Both the position numbers and the translations under genes were made by a program. From Pseudoalteromonas luteoviolacea (GTDB taxonomy: Bacteria; Pseudomonadota; Gammaproteobacteria; Enterobacterales; Alteromonadaceae), in contig NZ_JAKFZS010000003.1 in assembly GCF_021654285.1 (NCBI RefSeq), positions 240,229 to 304,228 on the forward strand: 64,000 bases of DNA, given 5' to 3'. The stretch's first letter is position 1. Each line of letters begins with the position of its first letter. The notes beneath the pieces were generated by a model. It searched no databases. It saw only the letters and a program-made list of their open reading frames with translations, and was not told the origin of the DNA. Positions 1 through 8,311 of this stretch are shown piece after piece.

Positions 1-1
1 A

Positions 2-1048
2 TTATGCAACTTTGTTCCTGTTATATAGGATCGGCTGCCATAAACTATCGTGTAAACTCCCGTAATCTTGCCATTGACCCTTAGCTAACCACTTAGCTAA
101 GGGAGTGGCATCAGACGGAAAATCAATTATTTGGCCTTCTGGATGTTCAAGCCACTCGCCTAAGGCTTCCGAATTTAGATAATTCATCACTTCCGCTAAT
201 CCAAGAGATTGCAACGTCATCGCATTACTCAACTGCTCAAATTGTCCCTGCAATGGTTTTAATAGCAATTTTTTACCGAACTTGAGCGCTTCACTAGATA
301 ACTCAAAACCTGCATTGGCAACCACACCCGATGCACTGGCTAAATCATCTAAAAACCTTGTACGTGAAGGGGCGCGTAAATGGATATGATTTAATGATTT
401 GTCTGTTGCATCAGGGTGATAACAGTAAAACTCTCTATCGGGAAAGTCACAAAGTAATTCAACGATGCTATTTAAGTCTTCAAACGGTAAATATACCAAT
501 ACTTTATTAGCGATAGATGCCCTATGACAGCCATGGTATGAAATAAAAGGTGGCAGAATATTCTTCGCAAAAGGCTGCCAGTGCACACCTAAATGTACGT
601 TAGCAGGCGCAAACCAGCGGATCAACGCTCGCTCCATATACCCTGCGCCAAATAAGGGCACCTCAGGAGACAAAAAAGCAGCCTGATGACTCATCGCCAC
701 CACAGGCACTTTGGCTAATTTGGCTGCCCACGCAGACACGGGCTCAAAATCATTAAAAACCAAATCGTACTGTTTAATATCCAGTTGCCTTACATCACGA
801 ACGAATGTCATGGGTCTGAGCTGTTTTGCCGTTTCACGATAATTTAATTTGCCGTTTTTTGTGACAAAACTTAAGCCTCGACGCACCTGAAATTGGCCAA
901 ATACGTCCATGTCAAAGTAATTACTTTCATCTCGCCCAGAAAATAAATAGTCAACATCAATACCGAGTTTAGTAAAACACTCAGCCATCACACGGGCGCG
1001 TGTAATATGACCATTACCAGTCCCCTGGATCCCATATAGTATTCTCAT
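2..1048 (-). CDS. Glycosyltransferase of the MJ1255/TIGR00661-like family
   Basis: Predicted cytoplasmic glycosyltransferase of 348 residues with a GT-B-like layout. The N-terminus MRILYGIQGTGNGHITRA has the glycine-rich, His-containing opening of UDP-sugar transferases. The C-terminal stretch with NAGFELSSEA and later GQFEQLSNA resembles the nucleotide-sugar site of MurG/GT28-like enzymes. An open frame extends upstream to 1231, but that extension lies inside the PAP2 gene. The ATG at 1048 follows an AGGAG Shine-Dalgarno (about 1053-1057) and overlaps the PAP2 stop as ATGA, so I choose it. Coupling to a PAP2 phosphatase suggests a cell-surface glycan or glycolipid role. Acceptor and sugar are unknown. 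Confidence 0.75.
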   Translation of the reverse strand: MRILYGIQGTGNGHITRARVMAECFTKLGIDVDYLFSGRDESNYFDMDVFGQFQVRRGLSFVTKNGKLNYRETAKQLRPMTFVRDVRQLDIKQYDLVFNDFEPVSAWAAKLAKVPVVAMSHQAAFLSPEVPLFGAGYMERALIRWFAPANVHLGVHWQPFAKNILPPFISYHGCHRASIANKVLVYLPFEDLNSIVELLCDFPDREFYCYHPDATDKSLNHIHLRAPSRTRFLDDLASASGVVANAGFELSSEALKFGKKLLLKPLQGQFEQLSNAMTLQSLGLAEVMNYLNSEALGEWLEHPEGQIIDFPSDATPLAKWLAKGQWQDYGSLHDSLWQPILYNRNKVA

Positions 1049-1566
1049 AAATCTCCTAACATACCAATGGCCAACATGGCGCATCCAGTGCCCATCAACG
1101 CCCCAAGTATGACATCTATTGGATAGTGCACCCCGACCAAAACCCGAGACAGAGAGACACCCGCTGCCCAGACACACAATGGAATAGTGAGCACAGGGTA
1201 GACTTCCATCAAACACGTTGCGTATAGCCAAGCACCGGCACTGTGTCCTGACGGCATACTAAATTTATCACTCGGTGTAAGCATGGCTTTGACTGCCAAG
1301 CAATCACAAGGCCTCACTCTGGCAAAGTATTTTTTCAATAAAAAATACAAAGGCCGCTCTATGGTAAATGCGAGCAATACTGTCTGCACAAAAGTATTGC
1401 CAACCTTGCCCATAAAATAGGCATTTAATAACGCTAAAATGACATACAGCCCGCCATTGCCACTTTTAGATAGCATTAACATCAACCAGTTAAACCACTT
1501 GCGCCGTTTTGGCTTATACAGCGCAAAATATAAGGCTGTATCTAGTTTAATTATTTGTGCTTTCAT
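1045..1566 (-). CDS. PAP2-family membrane phosphatase
   Basis: Integral-membrane lipid phosphatase of the PAP2 superfamily, 173 residues. All three signature motifs are visible: K-KYFARVRP (KX6RP), PSGHSAG (PSGH), and SRVLVGVHYPID (SRX5HX3D), which supply the phosphate-binding Arg/Lys, the catalytic His and the nucleophile His. Several hydrophobic segments surround them. The family removes phosphate from phosphatidate, phosphatidylglycerophosphate or undecaprenyl pyrophosphate; the substrate cannot be told here. It is translationally coupled (4-nt overlap) to the downstream glycosyltransferase, which favours an undecaprenyl- or glycolipid-linked role. Confidence 0.85.
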   Translation of the reverse strand: MKAQIIKLDTALYFALYKPKRRKWFNWLMLMLSKSGNGGLYVILALLNAYFMGKVGNTFVQTVLLAFTIERPLYFLLKKYFARVRPCDCLAVKAMLTPSDKFSMPSGHSAGAWLYATCLMEVYPVLTIPLCVWAAGVSLSRVLVGVHYPIDVILGALMGTGCAMLAIGMLGDL

Positions 1567-1664
1567 CTTAGTTGCTTACATTTGTTCACAATTTCAGCTT
1601 AGAAGAGCTTAATAACAATAACGCGACATTTTTGTGACACAATTATGTAAGTTGATTCAAAGCA

Positions 1665-1692
1665 TTGCGCAGCTTCTTAATGGGAGTATACT
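1665..1692 (+). promoter_or_regulatory. Sigma-70-type promoter of rraA
   Basis: TTGCGC (1665-1670), a 16-bp spacer and TATACT (1687-1692), about 30 nt upstream of the rraA start. Assigned by eye. Confidence 0.45.
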
Positions 1693-1723
1693 GACAACAG
1701 TTTAGCCATTCTCTGAGGATACT

Positions 1724-2230
1724 ATGATGGATTACAGCACGTCTGATCTATGTGATCACTTCGCCGACGCCGTTGACGTACTTGAGCCAATGTTTATTAA
1801 CTTTGGTGGCCAGCACGCTTTTTGTGGTCGAATTAAAACGGTTAAGTGTTTCGAAAACAATGAAATGATAGCTGAGGTACTGCAACAAGATGGAACTGGG
1901 CAAGTATTATTGATTGATGGGGGGGGGTCAACACGCCGCGCATTAATCGATATTGATCTTGCTGAATTGGCCTTAGAGAACAACTGGCAAGGCATTGTTG
2001 TATATGGTGCAGTCCGTCATGTAGAAGAGCTAGAAGAGTGTGAAATCGGTATACAAGCCATTGCATCCATTCCTGTTGGGGCAGATAGCGAAGGTGCTGG
2101 AGTACAAGGTATCCCTGTTAACTTTGCTGGCGTATCTTTCTTTGATGACGACTTTCTTTATGCTGACTCAACAGGCATTGTTATCTCTGCCGAAGAGCTC
2201 TTACTCGAAGTAGACGAAGACGACGCTTAA
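1724..2230 (+). CDS. rraA: Regulator of RNase E activity A (RraA)
   Basis: RraA is a ring-shaped trimer that binds RNase E and inhibits mRNA decay in the cytoplasm. The 168-residue product aligns through its whole length with E. coli RraA (161 aa): STSDLCDHFADAVDVLEPMF, VLLIDGGGSTRRALIDIDLAE, IVVYGAVRHVEEL and GIQAIASIPVGA are near-identical blocks. The DGGGS-TRRA loop lies in the conserved cleft. Two ATGs (1724 and 1727) follow a GAGGAT Shine-Dalgarno; either is plausible. The codons for the GGG triplet form an uninterrupted run of nine G (1919-1927), unusual in a housekeeping gene. The C-terminus is acidic. Confidence 0.95.
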   Translation: MMDYSTSDLCDHFADAVDVLEPMFINFGGQHAFCGRIKTVKCFENNEMIAEVLQQDGTGQVLLIDGGGSTRRALIDIDLAELALENNWQGIVVYGAVRHVEELEECEIGIQAIASIPVGADSEGAGVQGIPVNFAGVSFFDDDFLYADSTGIVISAEELLLEVDEDDA

Positions 2231-2250
2231 CTTCAACTTTGTCCATCATC

Positions 2251-2279
2251 AAAAGGGGGCCTATTTAGTGCACCCTTTT
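2251..2279 (+). terminator. Stem-loop after rraA
   Basis: AAAAGGG (2251-2257) pairs with CCCTTTT (2273-2279) across a 15-nt loop, 20 nt after the rraA stop and before hutG. The short T run lies inside the stem, so it is a weak terminator candidate. Confidence 0.4.
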
Positions 2280-2317
2280 GGCGCTTTAACTTAACCTGCT
2301 TTAACACTCGAAATACC

Positions 2318-3373
2318 ATGACTGCACACAATTGGATTAAGATTTACAACGAATCAAATATCAACCACTACACCGCAACTAGGGAGAATGAAACGCGATT
2401 TTGGCAATCACTGTCTTTTTTAAAGTCACAATCTCCTCTACCAGAAGCCTTAAAAGATGCCTCAGAGTTTGGCATTAAATATGTACTGGTCGCCGTCAAC
2501 GAAGATATCGGTCCTCGCGGCAATTGTGGTAATGGCGGTGCAACGGATGGCTGGCAGGCATTTTTAAAACGCTTCCTAAATTTACCATGTAATCAATTCC
2601 TTACGCCTAACAATGTCTTATTACTCGGCGAAATCATAACCCATGACTTGCAAACCCAAAGCGGATCAGCAGATAACGCCACACCTGATGGCCTAGCTCA
2701 ATTAAGAGCGCTTTGCGAAACGCTAGATGAACGAGTGAGCGCAGTCCTTCGAGCCATTTTTGATGCAGGCCTAGAGCCTATTTTAATTGGCGGCGGCCAC
2801 AACAACAGCTACGGCTTACTCAAAGCGTTATTCACCAGCTCACAAGGCTCATGCCAAGCAATTAACTTCGACCCGCATGCCGATTTTAGAGCCATTGAAG
2901 GTAGGCACTCAGGTAACGGATTTAGCTATGCATACCAAGCAGGATACCTTGCAGACTACCATGTCGTAGGCATGCATGAGCAAAAAAACAATGACACCAT
3001 CATCGCATCACTGCAAAAAGCTGGATTTACTTACACCACATACCAAGACATTCTAGTGACTCGGGAAACCTCATTAACGGATGCAATAAAGGTCGCAACA
3101 AGTCGCTTCAAACAAAGCTTACCTTTAGGGATTGAAGTAGACGTCGACGCGATTTCAGGTATGCCGGTCAGTGCTTACACCAACTGTGGATTCAGCGTGA
3201 ATGATGCAGAACACTTTGTTTATCAAAGCGCCAAGCAAGCAAACACACGATATTTACACCTATGTGAAGCCGCCCCAAAAAATCACCCTCAAGGTGAGCA
3301 ACAAGGCATTATTGAAGCGGGGCAAGTGCTATCAGGACTGGTCTGCAGCTATCTCAAAGCACGACAAAGCTAA
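2318..3373 (+). CDS. hutG: Formimidoylglutamase (arginase/agmatinase superfamily)
   Basis: Last step of one histidine-degradation route: hydrolysis of N-formimidoyl-L-glutamate to glutamate and formamide, using a binuclear Mn centre. 351 residues of the ureohydrolase fold. Metal-ligand motifs are visible: GGGHNN (His), NFDPHADFRA (the D-x-H-x-D set) and EVDVDAISG (D-x-D). The active-site segment GRHSGNGFSYA follows. The hut context (hutI and hutC close by) separates it from arginase and agmatinase. It overlaps by a few bases the convergent GGDEF-EAL gene at its 3' end. No HutC-like palindrome is visible in its 87-nt upstream gap, so its regulation is unclear. Confidence 0.85.
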   Translation: MTAHNWIKIYNESNINHYTATRENETRFWQSLSFLKSQSPLPEALKDASEFGIKYVLVAVNEDIGPRGNCGNGGATDGWQAFLKRFLNLPCNQFLTPNNVLLLGEIITHDLQTQSGSADNATPDGLAQLRALCETLDERVSAVLRAIFDAGLEPILIGGGHNNSYGLLKALFTSSQGSCQAINFDPHADFRAIEGRHSGNGFSYAYQAGYLADYHVVGMHEQKNNDTIIASLQKAGFTYTTYQDILVTRETSLTDAIKVATSRFKQSLPLGIEVDVDAISGMPVSAYTNCGFSVNDAEHFVYQSAKQANTRYLHLCEAAPKNHPQGEQQGIIEAGQVLSGLVCSYLKARQS

Positions 3374-5235
3374 TTGGTATCGAAGGTGCTGGGTTTGTCC
3401 TCTACAGGGTGCTCCCAGCGCCATTGCTTCAGCCAACTGATCATCCCTATACTACTCAAAGGACGAGTGAATAAATAACCTTGCGCTGCGAACGCATTTA
3501 AGTTTTGCACGAACTGCAGTTGCTCCTGTGACTCAACGCCTTCGCAGATCACCTTACACTCTTGGACATTTTGCATTTCGACAATGCCTCGCACAACAGC
3601 TTTAAAATTCCCTTGGTTTTGATTTGGCGTCGTTAATGAGCGTCCAAGTTTCACGTAATCCACTTCTAATTTGGGTAATTTTGCCAACAGTAAAGGCGAT
3701 TCGCCGAAGCCGTCCACACACAACCTCACGCCCATCGTGCGTAGCCTCGCCACCATGGCAACGCCTTGTTGATCTAGTGTGGTAAACATTTGCGATGGAC
3801 ACTCAATGATAATATCGCTTGGCATTAATTGGTGTTCCACTAAGATCCTATCGACAAACTCGATAAACTCTTCATGTAGCATTTCAGGGCCAAATAAATT
3901 GATGCCTAGTGGCATCTGGATCCCTTCAACTCGCAGTGCCAGCGCAATTTCAGCAGCACGCTCAATCACATACTGTGCTAAGGGAAGCGCAAGCCCCGCA
4001 ATACGAATATCCTCAATAAACTTACTCGCCGCTAATATCCCCTGCTTAGGGTGCTGCCACCGCAAGAGTAGTTCTACATACTCAATATCACCATCACCGT
4101 TTCGCACTACAGGTTGAAAATATAATTCCAACTCATTTTTGAAATCAATATGGGCCAACTCTGCTAGCCTTGCTTGCTGCTCAAGGCGGTCTATTTGCAT
4201 TTTTTGCTGGTACGGGGCGATGGTGTTGTCTGGACTACTATCCAATGCCAAAAACACACAGGTCAATAAATCATCAAATTGACCAAGCTCTTCGTCGCAA
4301 TTGACATAACTCGCTCTGGCACTGACTTCTATTATGCAGTTACCAACATTAAATGGCTTGAGCGTGCTTTCAATAATTTCCGCACATAAATGCTCATGGA
4401 GATGCTGCTGATGTGCCAAGCTGCATACAAATACAAAATGCAAGCCGCCTAAATGCGCTAAACGCTCTACGTCATTGCCCATGGTAATAGGCATAACGTC
4501 GTGACTTTGCAGATGCTGCTTCATGCGATTTGCTGATTGCGCAAGTAACAAATCCCCAAACTCTCGACCAAGATGAAAATTAACCTGCTGGAAACCTTCC
4601 AGTCTCACCATCACCAACATGGCTGTACCTGCCTCTCTGGCACGATATTCATTGAATGCCTCTCGAATGCCAGCGCGATCGGGCAATCCTAAGATATCTG
4701 TATTGGCCACATTATTGGGCTCAATAGGTGCACTATCATGGCTTTGACGCGCATCAATAAAGAGTTCACTGATGAAAATGGGGAAAAGAGCAAACACAAC
4801 ATAGATACTAGAGGAGTGCCACCAAAAATGGCTTACTGTTAACAAAGTTGCTGCAATCGCGCATAAGGCACAGATCACAATATGTCTTCCCTGCCCGATT
4901 CGGTCGCTTTGCCATATGTTTACTAACAATACAAACACAAGGAAATAAAGCGTGCCATCCCCCACCGCAGCCAGCACACCTAATCCGCCCGATCCAAGCA
5001 AGGCGAGCAGTATTCGATTGATAGCGAAATAAGAGCGAGCAATCGCCACCAAGCTCAAACTCACCACAATACCGGCGAAAAATGCCACTGACAGAGGTGA
5101 GTTTAAAAGGTGACTTGTGGAAAAGTCGGCTAGCGTTGTTGCACTCAATACGGGGAATACCCAGCATATGTTCGATATAAAAATAAGCGAATTTAACAAC
5201 AAAAATCTAGCCATCACACGACCACTACAGACCAT
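3370..5235 (-). CDS. Membrane GGDEF-EAL protein with degenerate catalytic sites
   Basis: A 621-residue protein with an N-terminal membrane region (hydrophobic segments through about residue 160), then a GGDEF-type domain (about 180-335) and an EAL-type domain (about 365-605). The diguanylate cyclase signature reads GGLHF instead of GGDEF (residues 263-267). In the EAL domain the signature is ELL. The DDFG motif is DGFG, the K-I-D motif is K-L-G and the NLS motif is NLF. EGVES retains its Glu. Loss of two metal-binding Asp residues argues against phosphodiesterase activity, so it may bind c-di-GMP or act through proteins, as CsrD does. The ATG at 5235 overlaps the hutI TAA by one base; ATG 5214 is an alternative start. 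Confidence 0.85.
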   Translation of the reverse strand: MVCSGRVMARFLLLNSLIFISNICWVFPVLSATTLADFSTSHLLNSPLSVAFFAGIVVSLSLVAIARSYFAINRILLALLGSGGLGVLAAVGDGTLYFLVFVLLVNIWQSDRIGQGRHIVICALCAIAATLLTVSHFWWHSSSIYVVFALFPIFISELFIDARQSHDSAPIEPNNVANTDILGLPDRAGIREAFNEYRAREAGTAMLVMVRLEGFQQVNFHLGREFGDLLLAQSANRMKQHLQSHDVMPITMGNDVERLAHLGGLHFVFVCSLAHQQHLHEHLCAEIIESTLKPFNVGNCIIEVSARASYVNCDEELGQFDDLLTCVFLALDSSPDNTIAPYQQKMQIDRLEQQARLAELAHIDFKNELELYFQPVVRNGDGDIEYVELLLRWQHPKQGILAASKFIEDIRIAGLALPLAQYVIERAAEIALALRVEGIQMPLGINLFGPEMLHEEFIEFVDRILVEHQLMPSDIIIECPSQMFTTLDQQGVAMVARLRTMGVRLCVDGFGESPLLLAKLPKLEVDYVKLGRSLTTPNQNQGNFKAVVRGIVEMQNVQECKVICEGVESQEQLQFVQNLNAFAAQGYLFTRPLSSIGMISWLKQWRWEHPVEDKPSTFDTN

Positions 5236-6461
5236 TAATATTGAATAAGTCTACCCGATATCCACAGATTTAACAGATCGTTTACGCCAAACTGATAACT
5301 TAATTCTGATGGATGCTGAATTTGCCACATCGCAATATCCGCTTTTGCACCCACTTTAAGCACACCTTTATCAGATAAACCCAATGCTTTCGCCGCATGT
5401 CTCGTCACACCTAATAACGACTCTTCTGGTGTCATTTTAAATAATGTGCATGCCATATTCAGCATTAAACGAAGCGAGCATAACGGTGCGGTACCTGGAT
5501 TAAAATCACTGGCAATGGCAATCGGTACTTTATGCTCACGCAATAAATCAATTGGCGGATGCTGAGTTTCTCTTAGGAAGTAAAACGCGCCCGGTAAAAT
5601 CACCGCAACCGTGCCCGATTTGGCCATAGCCATCACACCGTGCTCATCTAAGTACTCGATATGATCTGCCGATAACCCACCAAACTCAGCGACCAGCTCA
5701 CTGCCATGCTGATTAGATAGCTGCTCTGCATGGCATTTCACTTTCAAACCTAATTCAGTTGCACGTTCAAACACACGCTTTGTTTGCGCATGACTAAAGC
5801 CCACGTTTTCGCAAAATACATCAACCGCATCCGCGAGGCCACGCTGTGCCACTAAAGGCAACATTTCGTCACAGACTAGGTCAATATAGCCATCGCTATT
5901 GCCTTTAAACTCAGGAGGTAAGGCGTGCGCCCCCAAAAACGTACTTTGAATTTGGATAGGGTGATGTTCATCCAAGATTTGGTTTACTTCGAGTAATTTC
6001 AGCTCACTTTCAGTATCAAGACCATAACCCGATTTGCTTTCAACCGTAGTTACCCCCTCCTTTAACAAGGCATTTAAGCGCGACTTAGCAACTACGAATA
6101 AATCTTCTTTTGAGGCCTGACGCGTTGCTTTCACAGTTGTTGCAATACCACCGCCCTGCTCTGCGATTTGCTGATAAGATACACCATTCAAACGCTGCTC
6201 AAATTCTTGTGCTCGAGAGCCTGCAAATAATATATGAGTGTGGCAATCAATCAGACCCGGCGTCAGCCACGCCCCTTTTGCAGATGTCACTGGGGTCGCT
6301 AATGCGTCAAACTCTGGCATTTCAGATGTTTTACCAAGCCAAATTATCGTATCGCCTTTTAACATGATCGCCGCATTTTCAATTACGCCATATGCGCCTG
6401 CGATCTGCTCATCCATTGTGGCAATATTTGCATCAGTTATTACTAAATCTACTTCAATCAC
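5235..6461 (-). CDS. hutI: Imidazolonepropionase
   Basis: Third enzyme of histidine catabolism: it hydrolyses 4-imidazolone-5-propanoate to N-formimidoyl-L-glutamate in the cytoplasm. The 408-residue product is a full-length amidohydrolase. [18 protein letters not shown] carries the H-x-H metal site; [16 protein letters not shown] and SDFNPGTAP are typical HutI active-site segments. The start is GTG at 6461. The next gene (GGDEF-EAL) starts on its stop codon, so the two are probably co-transcribed. The gene is divergent from hutC, and the intergenic palindrome at 6508-6521 is the likely HutC operator. Confidence 0.95.
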   Translation of the reverse strand: MIEVDLVITDANIATMDEQIAGAYGVIENAAIMLKGDTIIWLGKTSEMPEFDALATPVTSAKGAWLTPGLIDCHTHILFAGSRAQEFEQRLNGVSYQQIAEQGGGIATTVKATRQASKEDLFVVAKSRLNALLKEGVTTVESKSGYGLDTESELKLLEVNQILDEHHPIQIQSTFLGAHALPPEFKGNSDGYIDLVCDEMLPLVAQRGLADAVDVFCENVGFSHAQTKRVFERATELGLKVKCHAEQLSNQHGSELVAEFGGLSADHIEYLDEHGVMAMAKSGTVAVILPGAFYFLRETQHPPIDLLREHKVPIAIASDFNPGTAPLCSLRLMLNMACTLFKMTPEESLLGVTRHAAKALGLSDKGVLKVGAKADIAMWQIQHPSELSYQFGVNDLLNLWISGRLIQY

Positions 6462-6507
6462 TGTCTACACTCAGTTGGAGAAAATTAATACAAGTTTAGC
6501 AAGAATA

Positions 6508-6521
6508 CTTGTATATACAAG
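6508..6521. promoter_or_regulatory. HutC operator
   Basis: CTTGTATATACAAG is a perfect 14-bp palindrome midway between divergent hutI and hutC. It matches the TGTATATACA-type core known for HutC repressors (GntR family, relieved by urocanate). It probably controls hutI and autoregulates hutC. Confidence 0.8.
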
Positions 6522-6570
6522 ATGACTATGCCACCTTTATGACTAACCTTTTATTACACGGTAGCAGACA

Positions 6571-7281
6571 GTGACTGAACAACCTAAATTTGCACAGATC
6601 AAACAGTATATTATTGAGCAGATCCGCGCTGGGGTGTGGCTAGAGCACCAACGAGTTCCCTCTGAAAATGAGCTATCCGATCAATTTAAGGTAAGCCGCA
6701 TGACGGCGCGACGCGCACTGAGTGAACTCACAGAGGTGGGCATACTTACTCGCAGTCAAGGATTGGGCACGTTTGTCGCCAGTTTTAAATCTCAGTCATC
6801 ACTGTTGGAAATACGCAATATCGCTGATGAAGTTGCACAGCGCGGTGGTGACTACACCTGTGTGGTATTATCGCTAGAATCCATCTTTGCAATTGCGCCA
6901 ATAGCCATAGCACTTGGGGTTGAAATTGACAGTCAGGTATATCGTAGTGTGATAGTCCATCACGAAAATGACGAACCACTGCAAGTAGAAGAGCGCTTTG
7001 TTAATCCGGCATTGGCACCTGAGTACTTACAGCAAGACTTTACCGCATTGACGCCGCACGAATACCTAACGCAAGTTGCGCCACTGACCGAAGCTAGACA
7101 TACTGTTGAAGCAGTAATGCCCAACGAGGAAGTGTGCCAATGGCTGAATATGTTTAATGAAGAACCTTGCTTGCAAGTCATTCGACGAACTTGGTCGTCT
7201 CAAGGTATCGTCAGTTTTGCTCGACTGATCTCTCCGGGCAGTAAGTACCGCCTCGGAGGTCACCTCACATTCAAAAAATAA
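6571..7281 (+). CDS. hutC: Histidine utilization repressor HutC (GntR family)
   Basis: Transcriptional repressor of hut genes, induced by urocanate. Residues about 8-75 form the GntR winged helix (VPSENELSDQFKVSRMTARRALSEL, in which the recognition helix lies). Residues about 95-235 form a UTRA effector domain ending in RLGGHLTFKK. Length (236 aa) fits the family. The start is GTG at 6571, without a strong Shine-Dalgarno. It is divergent from hutI with a matching operator between them. The hutU and hutH genes are not in this window, so HutC must act elsewhere too. Confidence 0.93.
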   Translation: MTEQPKFAQIKQYIIEQIRAGVWLEHQRVPSENELSDQFKVSRMTARRALSELTEVGILTRSQGLGTFVASFKSQSSLLEIRNIADEVAQRGGDYTCVVLSLESIFAIAPIAIALGVEIDSQVYRSVIVHHENDEPLQVEERFVNPALAPEYLQQDFTALTPHEYLTQVAPLTEARHTVEAVMPNEEVCQWLNMFNEEPCLQVIRRTWSSQGIVSFARLISPGSKYRLGGHLTFKK

Positions 7282-7292
7282 AACGCTGCAGC

Positions 7293-8057
7293 TTAAATAT
7301 CGTGACGATACTCAAAGCCCAATTCCGTGATTAGCGTACCATCAATTACCCTTGCCACAGTCTCGTCACTGGCAAAGCTGGGAGGCTCACTACCATACTG
7401 CATGCAGTGCTGTTGATAATAATCCTGTTTAGTCGGATGAGCAGGGTGACATATATTGTAGACAGGCTTTGCTGAGTGCCAACTGGATATGATGCGCAGC
7501 AGTCCATTGACCACATCTTGCTGATCTACCATATTAACCAGCGCGTGTGAGGAACTTGATAAGTGTTTACCTGCAATAAACCTGCCCGGCTCTCTGCTTG
7601 GACCGACCAAACCAGCTAAACGCACGACTTTACCATGTTGTTCAAGAACCATGTGCTCTGCAGTTTGCAATATCTGCTGACGTGTGGTGTCTTTTGGCGC
7701 CAGTGGCGATTGCTCATCAAAATGACCCGAGTCAGTACCATACACCGCGGTTGAAGAGCATAGTAAAAAGCCTCGACACTTTAACGAGGCTGCGGTTTCC
7801 AGCGCCAAACGCAATGTTTCTAGGTACAAGGTTTCACTTTGACGCATGCGTGGTGGTATAGCACACACCCAATACGCCTCATCAAGTGTAATAGAATGAT
7901 GAAGTACTGAGTCAGTCACGCAAAATGCTTTGATGTCTTCGTCTACATGCGCTTCTCGGCGTGTCGCTTGAACCTGCCAACCGCTCGCTTTTGCATCTCG
8001 AACTAACGCGCTACCGAGCCAACCCGCACCTAAAACGACTAACTTATTATTCATCAT
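7293..8057 (-). CDS. NAD(P)-binding Rossmann-fold epimerase-like protein
   Basis: A 254-residue NAD-dependent epimerase/dehydratase-like protein similar in type to E. coli YeeZ. The N-terminal VVLGAGWLGSALVRDAK is the G-x-G-x-x-G dinucleotide site. SSTAVYGT holds the Ser/Tyr of the extended SDR active site, although the usual YxxxK is replaced by Y-GTDSG, so catalysis is uncertain. VVRLAGLVGPSREPGRF and the late NICHPAHPTK segment are typical of this group. It converges with hutC. Substrate unknown. Two adjacent ATGs (8057, 8054) are possible starts. Confidence 0.75.
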   Translation of the reverse strand: MMNNKLVVLGAGWLGSALVRDAKASGWQVQATRREAHVDEDIKAFCVTDSVLHHSITLDEAYWVCAIPPRMRQSETLYLETLRLALETAASLKCRGFLLCSSTAVYGTDSGHFDEQSPLAPKDTTRQQILQTAEHMVLEQHGKVVRLAGLVGPSREPGRFIAGKHLSSSSHALVNMVDQQDVVNGLLRIISSWHSAKPVYNICHPAHPTKQDYYQQHCMQYGSEPPSFASDETVARVIDGTLITELGFEYRHDI

Positions 8058-8311
8058 ATTTTCTTAATTTTACCTAAATCAGGTCATAATGTTAGTACAG
8101 CATAATAAAAAATACCATCAACATTTCCTCAGCTTTTGGTTATAAATTAGCTACTGCAATATGATGATTCTTTACTATTTTTTTATTTTTTTAGGAACGA
8201 TATGATGAAACCACTTATCTCATCTTGCACGTACCTCGCCCAAATTTGCTAGATATATCAAATGAGATATGGTTTATTACGTTAGCGCTGTCCCAATAAA
8301 AAGAATACGTC

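Noticed and set aside
1049..1231. Upstream extension of the glycosyltransferase frame
   Set aside because: It lies inside the PAP2 gene in another frame, and ATG 1048 has a strong Shine-Dalgarno and gives the expected N-terminus.
8202..8252. 16-codon frame with AGGAACGAT Shine-Dalgarno before the first chemoreceptor
   Set aside because: A leader peptide is possible, but there is no attenuator-like structure or amino-acid bias to support it.
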